A DNA stretch of 64,000 nt from Streptomyces sedi (lineage in GTDB: Bacteria; Actinomycetota; Actinomycetes; Streptomycetales; Streptomycetaceae), in contig NZ_VDGT01000008.1 in the NCBI RefSeq assembly GCF_006335015.1, positions 203,018-267,017 of the forward strand, given 5' to 3'. How positions within the stretch are numbered: the first letter of the stretch is position 1; every line of letters starts with the position of its first letter. A model generated the notes under the pieces. The model saw nothing but the letters and a program-made list of their open reading frames with translations. It was not told the origin of the DNA and made no database searches. Made by a program: the position numbers and the translations under genes. Of this stretch, positions 39,027 through 47,120 are shown piece by piece.

Positions 39027-39716
39027 TCAGGCCAGTTCCCCGCGTTCCGCCAGCAGTCGCAGCAGGTGCGGATTGGTGACGATCAGGCGTTTCGGGCCGG
39101 TGCGGACGACGTCCTGGTCCCGCAGGAGCCGCAGCGACTTGGCCACCGCCTCCCGTCCGGTGCCGATCGCCGCCGCCAGGTCGTGCTGGGGGAGTGGCAG
39201 GTCCACGACCGTTCCCTCCTCCACCTCGCGTCCCGTCCTCTCCACCAGTTCCAGCAGCCTTATGGCCAGGCGCCGCAGCACCGTTCCCGAGGCGAGTTCC
39301 CTGCGTTCCTGGTCCGAGCTGCGCAGCCGCGAACTCAGCTGGCGCATCACCAGCCCCGCGGCGACCGGGCGTTGGAAGAGGAAGCCGCGGAAGCGGTCCC
39401 CGGTGAGCACCGTGGCGTTCAGCTCCCCGAGCGCCGTCACGGTGGCGCTGCGCGGGCGGTGGTCGACGGCGGCCAGCTCCCCCACCAGGTCGCCGGCCCC
39501 GCGCAGGGCGAGGATCAGCCGGGCGCCCCGGTCGGTGTTCACCTCGGCGACCGACCAGCCGTCGAGAATCACCAGGACGAAGGTGCTGTTCTCGCCCTCC
39601 CGGATCATGACCTCGCCCTGGGCGAAGGTGCGGGGGCTGCCGAGATTGATCAGATCCCCACGGTCCTGCGACGAGAGGGCGTCAAGGAAGGCGTGCCCCT
39701 GCCCGAACAGGCTCAT
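39027..39716 (-). CDS. Crp/Fnr-family transcription regulator upstream of the cyclase operon
   Basis: This 229-residue regulator has a cyclic-nucleotide-binding domain (about 15-125) that keeps the phosphate-binding cassette GELAAVDHRPRSATV (GE and RSAT present) and a C-terminal Crp winged helix (LPQHDLAAAIGTGREAVAKSLRLL). It is transcribed toward the cyclase operon with a 154-nt gap, which contains a Crp-spaced palindrome. A loop in which cyclase product controls this regulator is a natural hypothesis. The ribosome-binding site is weak (GGGAA). It is about 25% shorter at the N-terminus than the Cascade-linked Crp/Fnr, and the two are clearly different proteins. Confidence 0.92.
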   Translation of the reverse strand: MSLFGQGHAFLDALSSQDRGDLINLGSPRTFAQGEVMIREGENSTFVLVILDGWSVAEVNTDRGARLILALRGAGDLVGELAAVDHRPRSATVTALGELNATVLTGDRFRGFLFQRPVAAGLVMRQLSSRLRSSDQERRELASGTVLRRLAIRLLELVERTGREVEEGTVVDLPLPQHDLAAAIGTGREAVAKSLRLLRDQDVVRTGPKRLIVTNPHLLRLLAERGELA

Positions 39717-39906
39717 GAGAATTCCCGAGGTGAACGACCTGCGGGGACCTGCGCTTTGACATGGTGATCGTCACTGGATTCCCCCGTTGCGATCTTCCGT
39801 GCGTGTGCGAGGAGATGAGAGTAGAGCCGGAAACCACGGTGCCGCAAGGCGGTTCACCCCATCCGTATCTATGTGCGTTTCGCGCATCAGAGGCTTCGAG
39901 GAACCC

Positions 39907-39925
39907 AATATTCCAGTGGGATATT
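39907..39925. promoter_or_regulatory. AT-rich palindrome between crp/fnr and gntR
   Basis: AATATTCCAGTGGGATATT has 9-nt arms with 8 complementary pairs around a central G. It is one of the few AT-rich spots in the window and lies in the 389-bp divergent gap (39717-40105), about 190 nt from both genes. That gap also holds a poly-GGGACGG tract near 40070-40105. I see no gene in it. Confidence 0.45.
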
Positions 39926-40105
39926 CAGCCGTGTCTCACTCTATGGGTGTGCCTCGCGCGGATGTTCCCTCAGCGCCCTTGACCACACCTGTTTCCCTGT
40001 TCGGCGGTGACGGAGGAAACGGAGGAACAGTGGATAGGTTGTGGCACATGCCGCGGAACGGGGCGGTGGGACGGCGGAACGGTGGGACGGCGGGACGGTG
40101 GAGCG

Positions 40106-40927
40106 ATGACATTCGGTGGGGAGAGGCGGCGCGCGAGGGCGAGGACCGATCGGGAGATCGCCGACGAGCTGCGGCGACGGCTCGGCTCCGGGGACTGGGC
40201 GGCGGGGCGGCGGCTGCCCTCCGTCGAGGAGCTGGCGCGTGAGTACGACGGCACGGACGCCGATGTGGCCTCAGCGCTGGCCGCGTTGACGGCGGAGGGG
40301 CTGGTCGCCCCCGACGGGCGCGGGGGCGCGCTGGCCCGCGCGCCGCGCCGGGCGGTGGTCCGCTCCAACGAGCGCCACCAGTGGGAGAAGGACCGCGCCC
40401 GGCGCGGTCATCGGGTCCGCGCGGACACCGGAGTGACCGAGCGAGACACCGGACTGCCCACGGACGAGCTGGTCTTCACCGCGACCTACTACGAGGCCGT
40501 CGCCGAGGGGGAGTTGGCGACCGCCTTCGGCGTCCGGGCCGGCACGCCGCTGGTGGAACGCGTCTACCGCACCCGTCACGCGGGGGAGTCGGCGCCGTTC
40601 AACCTGACCAGTTCCTACCTTGTCCGCGCACTGGTCGCGGACAACCCTGCGTTGCTCGACGAGACCCGCGAGCCGTGGCCCGGTGGCACCCAGCACCAAC
40701 TCGGCACCATCGGCATCGAGTTGAGCTATATCGAGGAGGAGGTCACCGGCGTCGGCCCGGCGTTCCGCGCCGAGGCCGAGGAGTTGGACCTGTCCCCGGG
40801 CGCGCCCGTGATCCGGCTGCGCGCCCGCTCCGTCGCCACCGACGACCGCACGGTCGAACTCTCCCGCATCGTCCTTCCCGCCGACCGCACCCGGCTCCGC
40901 TTCGTGACCCGCCTGAGCGCGTGGTAG
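40106..40927 (+). CDS. GntR/HutC-family transcriptional regulator
   Basis: This 273-residue regulator has an N-terminal winged helix (about 10-75: IADELRRRLGSGDWAAGRRL, SVEELAREY, ALAALTAEGLV) and a C-terminal UTRA effector domain (about 110-270, with the VYRTRHAGESAPFNLTSSYL and LSRIVLPADRTRLRFV strands). HutC-type members sense sugars, amino acids or other metabolites. ATG 40106 has GGTGGAG upstream. It diverges from the crp/fnr gene and converges on the DUF4185 gene. The HTH departs from the usual GntR sequence (EYDGTDADVASAL), so DNA recognition may be unusual. Target unknown. Confidence 0.9.
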   Translation: MTFGGERRRARARTDREIADELRRRLGSGDWAAGRRLPSVEELAREYDGTDADVASALAALTAEGLVAPDGRGGALARAPRRAVVRSNERHQWEKDRARRGHRVRADTGVTERDTGLPTDELVFTATYYEAVAEGELATAFGVRAGTPLVERVYRTRHAGESAPFNLTSSYLVRALVADNPALLDETREPWPGGTQHQLGTIGIELSYIEEEVTGVGPAFRAEAEELDLSPGAPVIRLRARSVATDDRTVELSRIVLPADRTRLRFVTRLSAW

Positions 40928-40990
40928 GGCGCCCGCGCCCGGTATGACCGGTCCGCGCCGTGTCACCCCGTCGGGGGAGTGGTCCGGGTG

Positions 40991-41011
40991 TTATCCCCAG
41001 GCTGTGGACAA
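40991..41011. promoter_or_regulatory. Inverted pair of DnaA-box-like 9-mers
   Basis: TTATCCCCA (40991-40999) and TGTGGACAA (41003-41011, which reads TTGTCCACA on the other strand) face each other 3 nt apart. The second is an exact Streptomyces-type DnaA box, the first has one mismatch to TTATCCACA. The pair lies between the converging gntR and DUF4185 genes. Confidence 0.45.
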
Positions 41012-41101
41012 CGCCCGGATGTCTCGACGGGGTTGGGGCCGTTCCGCCGTCGAGTCGGCGCGCCCCGCCGTCGGTTGACGGTATGTCAGCGCGAAGAAGG
41101 A

Positions 41102-41131
41102 GACGCCCGCCGGCGCGAAGGCCGACGGGCG
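41102..41131 (-). terminator. Hairpin downstream of the DUF4185 gene
   Basis: ACGCCCG-C-CGGC, a 6-nt loop, then GCCG-A-CGGGCGT form an 11-bp stem with one mismatch, 24 nt beyond the stop of the leftward gene. Stem length and position fit a high-GC terminator. Confidence 0.55.
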
Positions 41132-41154
41132 TGGGGAGAGGGGGAGTTGAGTGG

Positions 41155-42300
41155 TCAGGTGACCAATCCGTGGATGCGGTACTGCATCACGCGGTAGTTC
41201 TGCGGGTCGTACCACTGGCTGACGGCGATGTGCAGGTCGTCGAAGGTCGACCCGGGGAAGACCCAACCGCCGTACGGGTGCGCCACCACGTTGTCGTGCT
41301 CCTGGCCCGGCTCGGTCGGCAGGATCATCGGCTGTTCCGGGGTGGCGGTCAGGTCGGAGGTGGGCAGGTCGAAGATCTGGGCGCGGATGTCGAGCGGCTC
41401 CATGTTGAGCCAGGTCAGGATGTAACGGCCCTCCATCGCGCGGAAGCCGATCTCGCCCCAGCGGCGCACGCCGTTGACGGTGGTCGGCTCGTTCCCCCAC
41501 GCCCAGGCGCCGTTGGCGTACCCCCAGGGCTCGTAGGCCGCCGGGTCGCCCACCGACTCGTGGCGCACCCGGTGCAGCAACAGCCCCGAGGGGATGTCGC
41601 GGTTGAAGACGGAGGAGAGGACATAGCAGTAGCCGTCGTCGGCGACCGCGTAGGTCTTCTGCTGGAACTGGCCGCCGTACTGGTCGCCCGGCCACTGGCA
41701 GAGATACTCCCAGGTCTCGCCGTTGTCCGTGGAGCGCCAGAAGTCCGAGTGGTGGGTCTGGAAGATCACCCCGCGCATCAGGTGCATGTAGAGCGTGTCG
41801 CCGATGGCGAAGACGTCGGAGGGGATCGCGGTCGTCCCGCCCTCGTGTCCCTCGGGGACCAGCCCGACGGCCTGCGCCCCGCCGACGGCGCCGTCGACGA
41901 CCAGGGCGCTCAGGTCCGGGTCGGAGGCGCGAAGCCCGACGGGTGAACGCCAGTTGCGCTCGTCGCCCACGCCCTCGCCGTCGAAGGTGTCGCCGCACAC
42001 CATCAGGATCGAGCCGTCGGGGCAGCGCACCGGGATGCCGAGGTCGGTCCAGGGCGCGGCGAACTGACCGGTCTCGTCGGGTCCCGTGAGATCCCTGACC
42101 TTGGAGCCGCCGACGGCCCTCGGTGAGGGACCGCTGCCCGGGCTGGCGCCGCTGGCGTTGGCACTCGCCGCGATGCCCGAGGCGAGCGCGATCCCGCCGG
42201 TGCCGAGCGCCAGCCCGAGACCGAGGCCGGAACGGAGCACGTTCCTACGGGCCGGGGAGGGACCGGGGGCGCCGTTCGGGTCCGCGTCTTCAGTGGTCAA
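41155..42300 (-). CDS. Secreted DUF4185-domain protein (Tat signal)
   Basis: This predicted extracellular beta-propeller-like protein has unknown activity. I choose TTG 42300 because a full AGGAGG lies 5 nt upstream; frames reaching 42417 lack a ribosome site. Residues 18-50 form a twin-arginine signal (ARRNVLRSGLGLGLALG). The DUF4185 domain (about 75-380) shows LMVCGDTFDGEG, DTLYMHLMRGVIF, WRSTDNGETWEYLC and ILTWLNMEPLDIRAQIFDLP, with DNVVAHPYGGWVFPGS near the end. The blades resemble glycoside-hydrolase/sialidase propellers (the DNGETWE Asp-box-like motif). About 305 residues after the signal is normal. Substrate unknown, possibly wall or plant polysaccharide. Confidence 0.85.
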   Translation of the reverse strand: MTTEDADPNGAPGPSPARRNVLRSGLGLGLALGTGGIALASGIAASANASGASPGSGPSPRAVGGSKVRDLTGPDETGQFAAPWTDLGIPVRCPDGSILMVCGDTFDGEGVGDERNWRSPVGLRASDPDLSALVVDGAVGGAQAVGLVPEGHEGGTTAIPSDVFAIGDTLYMHLMRGVIFQTHHSDFWRSTDNGETWEYLCQWPGDQYGGQFQQKTYAVADDGYCYVLSSVFNRDIPSGLLLHRVRHESVGDPAAYEPWGYANGAWAWGNEPTTVNGVRRWGEIGFRAMEGRYILTWLNMEPLDIRAQIFDLPTSDLTATPEQPMILPTEPGQEHDNVVAHPYGGWVFPGSTFDDLHIAVSQWYDPQNYRVMQYRIHGLVT

Positions 42301-42461
42301 GGGGGCCTCCTGTCGGAGCCGTTGGCGGTCGGCACGGCCGAAAGGTGGTGGGTCGCAGCCGACGTGGCCGAAGGTGATACGGGCTGCGGACGAGCGTAGG
42401 TTCGCGCCTTCCCGCACGCCAGGGCCGTGGAGTGAGGTGATCGTGGGGTGTTCGTGTGGCT

Positions 42462-42480
42462 TTCCGGCAGTTGGCCGGAA
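42462..42480. other. 7-bp hairpin in a non-coding gap
   Basis: TTCCGGC-AGTTG-GCCGGAA is a perfect inverted repeat in the 393-bp gap 42301-42693. The rest of the gap is a GTGGTCGTGG-type low-complexity tract (about 42575-42685) with no ribosome site or gene. It could terminate the leftward membrane-protein gene or regulate the DUF4185 gene. Confidence 0.3.
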
Positions 42481-42693
42481 TCAGCCGTTCCGTCTCCGCG
42501 CCGCCCGCTGGCCGGGGGACGCCAGGCAGGACGGGCAAGGGCAGCGCGGGGCAGGGCGGGCGACGGCGATCCGTCGAATGGTCGTGGTCCGTGGCCGTGG
42601 TGCGTGGTTGTGGTGGGTGGTCGTGGTCGCCGGGACGGGTGGCCGTGGTGGGCGGTCGTGGTGGCCGTGTGGGTGGTCTTTCCGCGGACGGGG

Positions 42694-44295
42694 TCAGGGC
42701 TCGATCAGCGAGCGGTAGGCCGCGCGGCGGTCGGAGTCCGAGGGCTCGACATAGACCTCGGACGGCGGGACGCCGATGCCGCTGTAGGTCTCGTAGGTCA
42801 GCACCGCCGGGCAGCTCGCGCCGCCGATGGCCAGGGCGCTGTCGGAGACCAGGTCGCCGGTACGCAGCTCGTAGGCCCGCACCGGCACCCGCAGCTCGCG
42901 GAAGGTGACGTCCACGGCGCCGTTGATGCCCAGATCGGACTCGTAGGGGCAGGTCTCGACCGCGTCGCCCATCTCCGCCGTGCCGAGGCAGACCACCAGC
43001 ACCGCGTCCTCCGCGCCCTCGGCGCGCCAGGAGGAGGGGAGACCGGCGCCCGTGCCCTCCTCGTCGTTGAAGAGCAGCGCCGGATGCGGACCGCCGCCGT
43101 CGTAGGCGTCGGCGCCCCGGTAGGGCGCGGGGTCGTCGCAGTATCCGCCGCCGTCGAGCAGGCTCCGCACGGCTGCCAACTCGATGGCGGTCTCCGCCCG
43201 TTCGATGCCGTCCTCCGCCTCCCCGACCAACTCGTGGTCCGGGTAGCGGTCGACGAGGTCCCGGTACTGGTTACGCGCCAACTCCCACTGCTCGTGCGAG
43301 AGCATCTCCTCGCCGCAGCCGGCCAGTGCCGCCGGCTGGATCTCGGGGACGACGCCCACCGCCCGGTCCAGCGCGGCACCCGTGCCCGCGCCCTCCTCCG
43401 CGCCGCCCGTGTCGTCGAGCCAGCCGGCGATGTCGCGGGTCACGCAGGCGTCGTCCGTCGGCAACGCGCCGAGGAAGTCGTCCAACACCTCGTCCGCCTC
43501 AGCCCCGCGCTCGGGGAACCGCGCCCACAGCGCGTCGAGTTGGTCGAACGCCGTCTCCAACGACTCGGGGGCGCCCCGCTCCAGGGCCGACTCCAGGCCG
43601 GCCCGCGCCTCCGCGAGATACAGGTCGGAGCCCCGGTCGCGCGCGCCGTCCCAGAGGGCGCCCGAGTGGCCGTCGTAGTCGGCGAAGACGTCGGCGGCAT
43701 CGATCCGCTCGCCGGCGGCGACCAGCCGCTCGGCCTCGACGAGTAGCTCGCACGCCTCCGCCTCGTCGTCCACCCGGGAGGTGAGGGGCGCGTCGTAGAG
43801 GCGGTGGTAGAAGCCCAGCTCGTCCGAGCTGGCCAGGGCGCGCTCGCAGTCGCCCTCCCGGTGGGCGGCGGAGGCGTCGCCCTCGATCGCGTGGGCGTCG
43901 AAGCGCGCTATCGCCACCGAGAGCAGCAGCGGCACGGTGGCGGTGAGGGCGAGCAGCCGCTGACGGCGTATCCCCTTGCGCCAACCCCCCTTGCCGCCCT
44001 CGCCCGCGTCCGCCCGCCACGCCCCGCGCGCCGGCCGCCCGCCCGCGAGATACCAGCCGTGCACGACGACGGCCACCCACCACACCAGCAGCAGCGCCTC
44101 ACGCCAGCGGGAGGGCGAGGCCGCGAGAAAGCCGATCAGTGCCAGGGAGACCAGCACGGCGCCGAGCGCGAGCCAGGGGCGCCGCAGCAGCGCGTAACCG
44201 CCGCCGAGCAGCGAGGCGTTGGCGACGCCGACGGCCAACGGGTCGGCGCCGCTCGCGGGCTGAGAAGGTGGGGAAGCCCCGGGGGTCGCGTCCAC
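42694..44295 (-). CDS. Membrane protein with large TPR-like extracytoplasmic domain, function unknown
   Basis: This 533-residue protein starts at GTG 44295 with AAGGGAA upstream. Hydrophobic segments lie near residues 28-60 (LLRRPWLALGAVLVSLALIG) and 65-85, and another near 112-130 (LLALTATVPLLLSVAIA). The remaining 400 residues are acidic and helical, with TPR-like pieces (EQWELARNQYRDLVDRYPDHELVGEAEDG) and several cysteines (CERAL, CVTRD, CGEE, CDDP, CPYE) that could form disulfides outside the cell. The last 90 residues look beta-rich. I do not recognise a family. It appears to stand alone. Confidence 0.75.
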   Translation of the reverse strand: MDATPGASPPSQPASGADPLAVGVANASLLGGGYALLRRPWLALGAVLVSLALIGFLAASPSRWREALLLVWWVAVVVHGWYLAGGRPARGAWRADAGEGGKGGWRKGIRRQRLLALTATVPLLLSVAIARFDAHAIEGDASAAHREGDCERALASSDELGFYHRLYDAPLTSRVDDEAEACELLVEAERLVAAGERIDAADVFADYDGHSGALWDGARDRGSDLYLAEARAGLESALERGAPESLETAFDQLDALWARFPERGAEADEVLDDFLGALPTDDACVTRDIAGWLDDTGGAEEGAGTGAALDRAVGVVPEIQPAALAGCGEEMLSHEQWELARNQYRDLVDRYPDHELVGEAEDGIERAETAIELAAVRSLLDGGGYCDDPAPYRGADAYDGGGPHPALLFNDEEGTGAGLPSSWRAEGAEDAVLVVCLGTAEMGDAVETCPYESDLGINGAVDVTFRELRVPVRAYELRTGDLVSDSALAIGGASCPAVLTYETYSGIGVPPSEVYVEPSDSDRRAAYRSLIEP

Positions 44296-44425
44296 TGCGT
44301 TCCCTTTCTCCGGCGAACCGTCACGGGAACTTCATTGTGGCTCCCCATGGCCGTGAGGGGGCACCGAATACAGGAACATGCGAAGGCCGTTACCCTCGGT
44401 GTCCGCCGGGTGGGGTACGGGGACG

Positions 44426-45064
44426 TCAGGCGACCGCCAGCGTGCCCGCGTAGGAGCGCGCCTCCTCGTGCGCCTTCGCGCGGGAGGCGTCGGCCAGGTC
44501 GACCAGGTCCGCCATCGCCGGCACGATCCGGGCCAGGGTCAGCTCCGGCACGATCAGCCGCAGGTCGACGCCGAAGGAGTCGGCCAGGATGTGCTTCAGA
44601 TAGGGCGCGTTGAAGTCCTGCCCGGCGCGCGGGGTGCCCTCGGCGTAGGAGCCGCCCCGGCTGGTGACCACGGTGACCGGCTTGCCGGCGACCGACGAGT
44701 TCGCGTCCAGGGTGCGGCCCACCACGATGATCTGGTTCAGATAGGCCTGGAGCGTGCTGGGCACGGCGTAGTTGTAGAGCGGCGCGCCGATCACGACGGC
44801 GTCGGCGGCCTCGAACTCGCTGGTCAGCTCCTCGCGCAGCTCCAGGGCCGCCCGCTGCGACGGGGTGCGCTCCTCGGCGGGGATGCTGGCCGCGACATGC
44901 CCGTCCGCCGACAGATGGGGAACGGGCTCGGCGTCGAGGTCCCGGTAACGCACCGTGCCTCCGGGGTGTGCCTCCTCCCAGGCCTCACGGAAGGTCCTGG
45001 TCACCTCGCGGGAGACCGAGGCGTCGCCGTTGAGGGAGGAGTCGATGTGCAGGAGGGTGGCCAT
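44426..45064 (-). CDS. FMN-dependent NADH-azoreductase (AzoR family)
   Basis: This flavodoxin-fold enzyme reduces quinones and azo compounds with NADH, protecting against electrophiles. Seen: LLHIDSSLNGDASVSRE (the phosphate-binding loop for FMN), APLYNYAVPSTLQAYLNQII and VVTSRGGSYAEGTP, all family-defining. ATG 45064 follows GGAGAG. The open frame to 45532 is a shadow of the divergent HxlR gene. Its 212 residues match AzoR. A TACT-N8-AGTA box begins 5 nt upstream of the start codon and overlaps the ribosome site, consistent with repression by the HxlR neighbour. Confidence 0.92.
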   Translation of the reverse strand: MATLLHIDSSLNGDASVSREVTRTFREAWEEAHPGGTVRYRDLDAEPVPHLSADGHVAASIPAEERTPSQRAALELREELTSEFEAADAVVIGAPLYNYAVPSTLQAYLNQIIVVGRTLDANSSVAGKPVTVVTSRGGSYAEGTPRAGQDFNAPYLKHILADSFGVDLRLIVPELTLARIVPAMADLVDLADASRAKAHEEARSYAGTLAVA

Positions 45065-45068
45065 GACG

Positions 45069-45142
45069 TACTCTCCAAAGAGTAAGGGGATGCATTTAAG
45101 GAGGCAGCGAGTGATTGGCAAGCTGCTTACTTTTCTACAGTA
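45069..45142. promoter_or_regulatory. Two TACT-N7/8-AGTA operator boxes
   Basis: Box 1 (45069-45084) is TACT-CTCCAAAG-AGTA and box 2 (45128-45142) is TACT-TTTCTAC-AGTA. Both are inverted repeats in the 114-bp gap between divergent azoR and hxlR. Similar TACT...AGTA boxes are used by HxlR-type quinone sensors such as YodB. Confidence 0.5.
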
Positions 45143-45178
45143 CACCCCTTCCGGAGGGCCACAAGTAGGGTTGAGCGC

Positions 45179-45571
45179 ATGAGCGCTACCAGGGGTGAGG
45201 AGCGATCCGGGGGTGGTGAGGCCGTGCCGTCCGCCTGTCGCGAGCCTGCGCACGCGGTCAACGAGGTCTTCGGCGTGCTGGGCAAGCGATGGAACGGTCT
45301 GCTGATCGCGGCGCTGATGACCGGCCCAGGACACTTCGCCGAGCTGCGCCGCGCGGTCCCCGGCATCAGCGAACGGATGCTCTCTGACCGCCTCAGCGAG
45401 CTGGCCGAGGCCGGGCTGGTCGCCAGGGAAGTGCACAACGGACCGCCGCTGCGCGTCAGTTACCGCCTCACCGAGGCCGGCCAGGGGCTGCGCCCCGCGC
45501 TGACGGAGCTGACCCGCTGGGCCGAGGCCCACCTGGTGGACGGCGACCAGTGCCCCCGCATGGACCTCTGA
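45179..45571 (+). CDS. HxlR-family transcriptional regulator
   Basis: This 130-residue winged-helix regulator has the HxlR core (about 28-115): CREPAHAVNEVFGVLGKRWN, FAELRRAVPGISERMLSDRL, ELAEAGLVAREV and VSYRLTEAGQGLRPAL. A cysteine at about residue 20 sits at the position used for thiol/quinone sensing in YodB-like proteins (usually Cys6 there, so function is only possible). No Shine-Dalgarno is visible. A TAGGGT -10-like box ends 7 nt before the ATG, so a leaderless message is likely. The divergent azoreductase is the evident target. Confidence 0.9.
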   Translation: MSATRGEERSGGGEAVPSACREPAHAVNEVFGVLGKRWNGLLIAALMTGPGHFAELRRAVPGISERMLSDRLSELAEAGLVAREVHNGPPLRVSYRLTEAGQGLRPALTELTRWAEAHLVDGDQCPRMDL

Positions 45572-45651
45572 CGCGGCGGACGAGCGCCGCGTCGCGTGCC
45601 CGCGTCGGGGACGGTGGGCGGGCGGCCGTTCCGACGGCTTAGGCTGATTCG

Positions 45652-46614
45652 GTGAGCGACGAGGCGAGGGACGACGCGGCCAGGAACGAAGCGGCGGGCG
45701 AGGAGAAGGAGCCCGACGGGTCGACCTCCGACGGGACGGCCCCCGACGGGACGACGTCCGAGGGGACGCCCTTCGACGGGACGGCGTCGGACGCGTCGGC
45801 GCCGGGCGCGCCGGGCGACGGCGGCGGACCCGAGGCGGAGGCCGGCACGCGGAGGCTCGCCCAGGCGGTGCGGGCCGCCGAGAACGCGCTGATCGAGTTC
45901 GAGATCGCGGTGGAGACCTACCGCATCGAGGTGGAGAACTTCTCCCGGCTGCACGAGCAGCGCCTCGGTCCGCTCTACGCCAAGATCGAGGAGCTGGACG
46001 CCAAGATCGCCGAGGCGATCGCCGCCCGCACCGGCGACCCCGAGGACCAGCGCCGTGCCCGCGAGGCCAGGGCCGCCGTGACGCCGATGCCGCTGGTCTC
46101 GGAGCTGTTCTCCGGGTGGCTCGACGGCGAGGGGTTCACCCCCGAGGGGTACGCGATGATGACGGACCAGTCCGTCCAGCCGCCGCCCCGCGTCCGCCCC
46201 AGCGAGGAGGCCCGCAAGCTCTACCGCGAGCTGGCCCGCCGCTGCCATCCCGACCTCTCCACCGACCCCACCGAACGTGGCCGCAGGGACGCGTTCCTCT
46301 CCCGCGTCAACCAGGCCTACGCGCGCGGCGACGCCGACGAGCTGCGGGCGCTCACGGAGGAGTGGGAGAACGGCGGCAAGCCGGACGACGAGCCGCTCGC
46401 GCCCGGCGCGAGTGAGCTGTACGCGCGCCTGGAGTGGCTGGCCAGCCGCAAGGAGCTGCTGGCGGACGCGGCGACCGCGCTGGAGGACAGCGCCGTCGGC
46501 TCCATGCTGCGGATGGCCGAGGACGACCCGGACGCGCTGCTGGACGAGGTGGCGGAGGGCCTGCGCCGCCAGATCGCCACCAAGGAGGCCGAACTGGCCA
46601 GGCTCACCGCGTGA
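45652..46614 (+). CDS. J-domain-containing protein
   Basis: This 320-residue protein has three parts: a disordered N-terminus with a DGT/EGT repeat (residues 22-50); a coiled-coil region (about 70-130, ALIEFEIAVETYRIEVENFSR); and a J-domain-like segment near 185-240 with the HPD motif (ARKLYRELARRCHPDLSTD). HPD is the residue set that stimulates DnaK-type Hsp70s. The J domain is internal, unlike DnaJ, and no zinc-finger region follows. The C-terminus is again helical. It likely targets Hsp70 to a specific client. Start GTG 45652. It may share a transcript with the rhodanese gene 31 nt downstream. Confidence 0.82.
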   Translation: MSDEARDDAARNEAAGEEKEPDGSTSDGTAPDGTTSEGTPFDGTASDASAPGAPGDGGGPEAEAGTRRLAQAVRAAENALIEFEIAVETYRIEVENFSRLHEQRLGPLYAKIEELDAKIAEAIAARTGDPEDQRRAREARAAVTPMPLVSELFSGWLDGEGFTPEGYAMMTDQSVQPPPRVRPSEEARKLYRELARRCHPDLSTDPTERGRRDAFLSRVNQAYARGDADELRALTEEWENGGKPDDEPLAPGASELYARLEWLASRKELLADAATALEDSAVGSMLRMAEDDPDALLDEVAEGLRRQIATKEAELARLTA

Positions 46615-46645
46615 CGCGCCGTGGTCCTGTGGCAGGGTTGACGCC

Positions 46646-46984
46646 ATGAGCTTTGGGGTTCCCGCCGTTGGCGCGGGCGAAGTGCCGGACGAAGGCCTGC
46701 TGTTGGACGTGCGCGAACCGGCCGAATGGGTCGCGGGACACGTCGAGCGCGCCGTTCACATCCCGCTCGGGCAGGTCGTCGAGCGGCTCCCGGAGATCAC
46801 GGAACTGGCCGGCGACGAGCCGGTCCACGTGATCTGCAAGGCGGGGGGCCGCTCCGCGCAGGTCACGGCGTTCCTGCTGCAGCAGGGCGTGCAGGCGATC
46901 AACGTGGACGGCGGGATGCACGCGTGGCAGTCCGCGGGACGTCCGATGGTCAGCGACGAGGGCGACGTCCCCACGGTGCGCTGA
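46646..46984 (+). CDS. Single-domain rhodanese-like protein
   Basis: This 112-residue rhodanese transfers sulfur or senses thiols. Seen: LLLDVREPAEWVAGHVERAV, IPLGQVVERL, the active-site loop CKAGGRS with the catalytic cysteine in VICKAGGR, and the closing DGGMHAWQSAGRP. ATG 46646; no strong ribosome site (a GGGTTG 6 nt upstream). The acceptor is unknown. It lies downstream of the J-domain gene and just before a repeat copy. Confidence 0.9.
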   Translation: MSFGVPAVGAGEVPDEGLLLDVREPAEWVAGHVERAVHIPLGQVVERLPEITELAGDEPVHVICKAGGRSAQVTAFLLQQGVQAINVDGGMHAWQSAGRPMVSDEGDVPTVR

Positions 46985-47020
46985 CGCCGCGCGGGCGACC
47001 GACGGTGCCGTGCCGGTCGG

Positions 47021-47080
47021 GTGGGTTGTCGGCGTGAGCCCGGTCGGTGGGTTGCTCGCGCAGTTCCTCGCGCCCCTTCT
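47021..47080. repeat. Short copy of the GC-rich intergenic repeat
   Basis: GTGGGTTGTCGGCGTGAGCC leads to GTTGCTCGCGCAGTTCC-type arm with one change (TTCCTCGCGCCCC). The complementary arm is absent. It lies between the rhodanese gene and the convergent aminotransferase. Confidence 0.6.
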
Positions 47081-47120
47081 CCGGGCTTGGCGCCGCGGTC
47101 AGGGCGGCCCGCCCTCAGGG

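Noticed and set aside
39761..39982. 73-codon open frame in the crp-gntR gap
   Set aside because: No ribosome-binding site, atypical codon use and no similarity to known patterns; it spans the palindrome.
42575..42685. GTGG-rich tract considered as a G-quadruplex regulator or microsatellite
   Set aside because: Irregular spacing and no clear period; low complexity of this kind is common in high-GC DNA.
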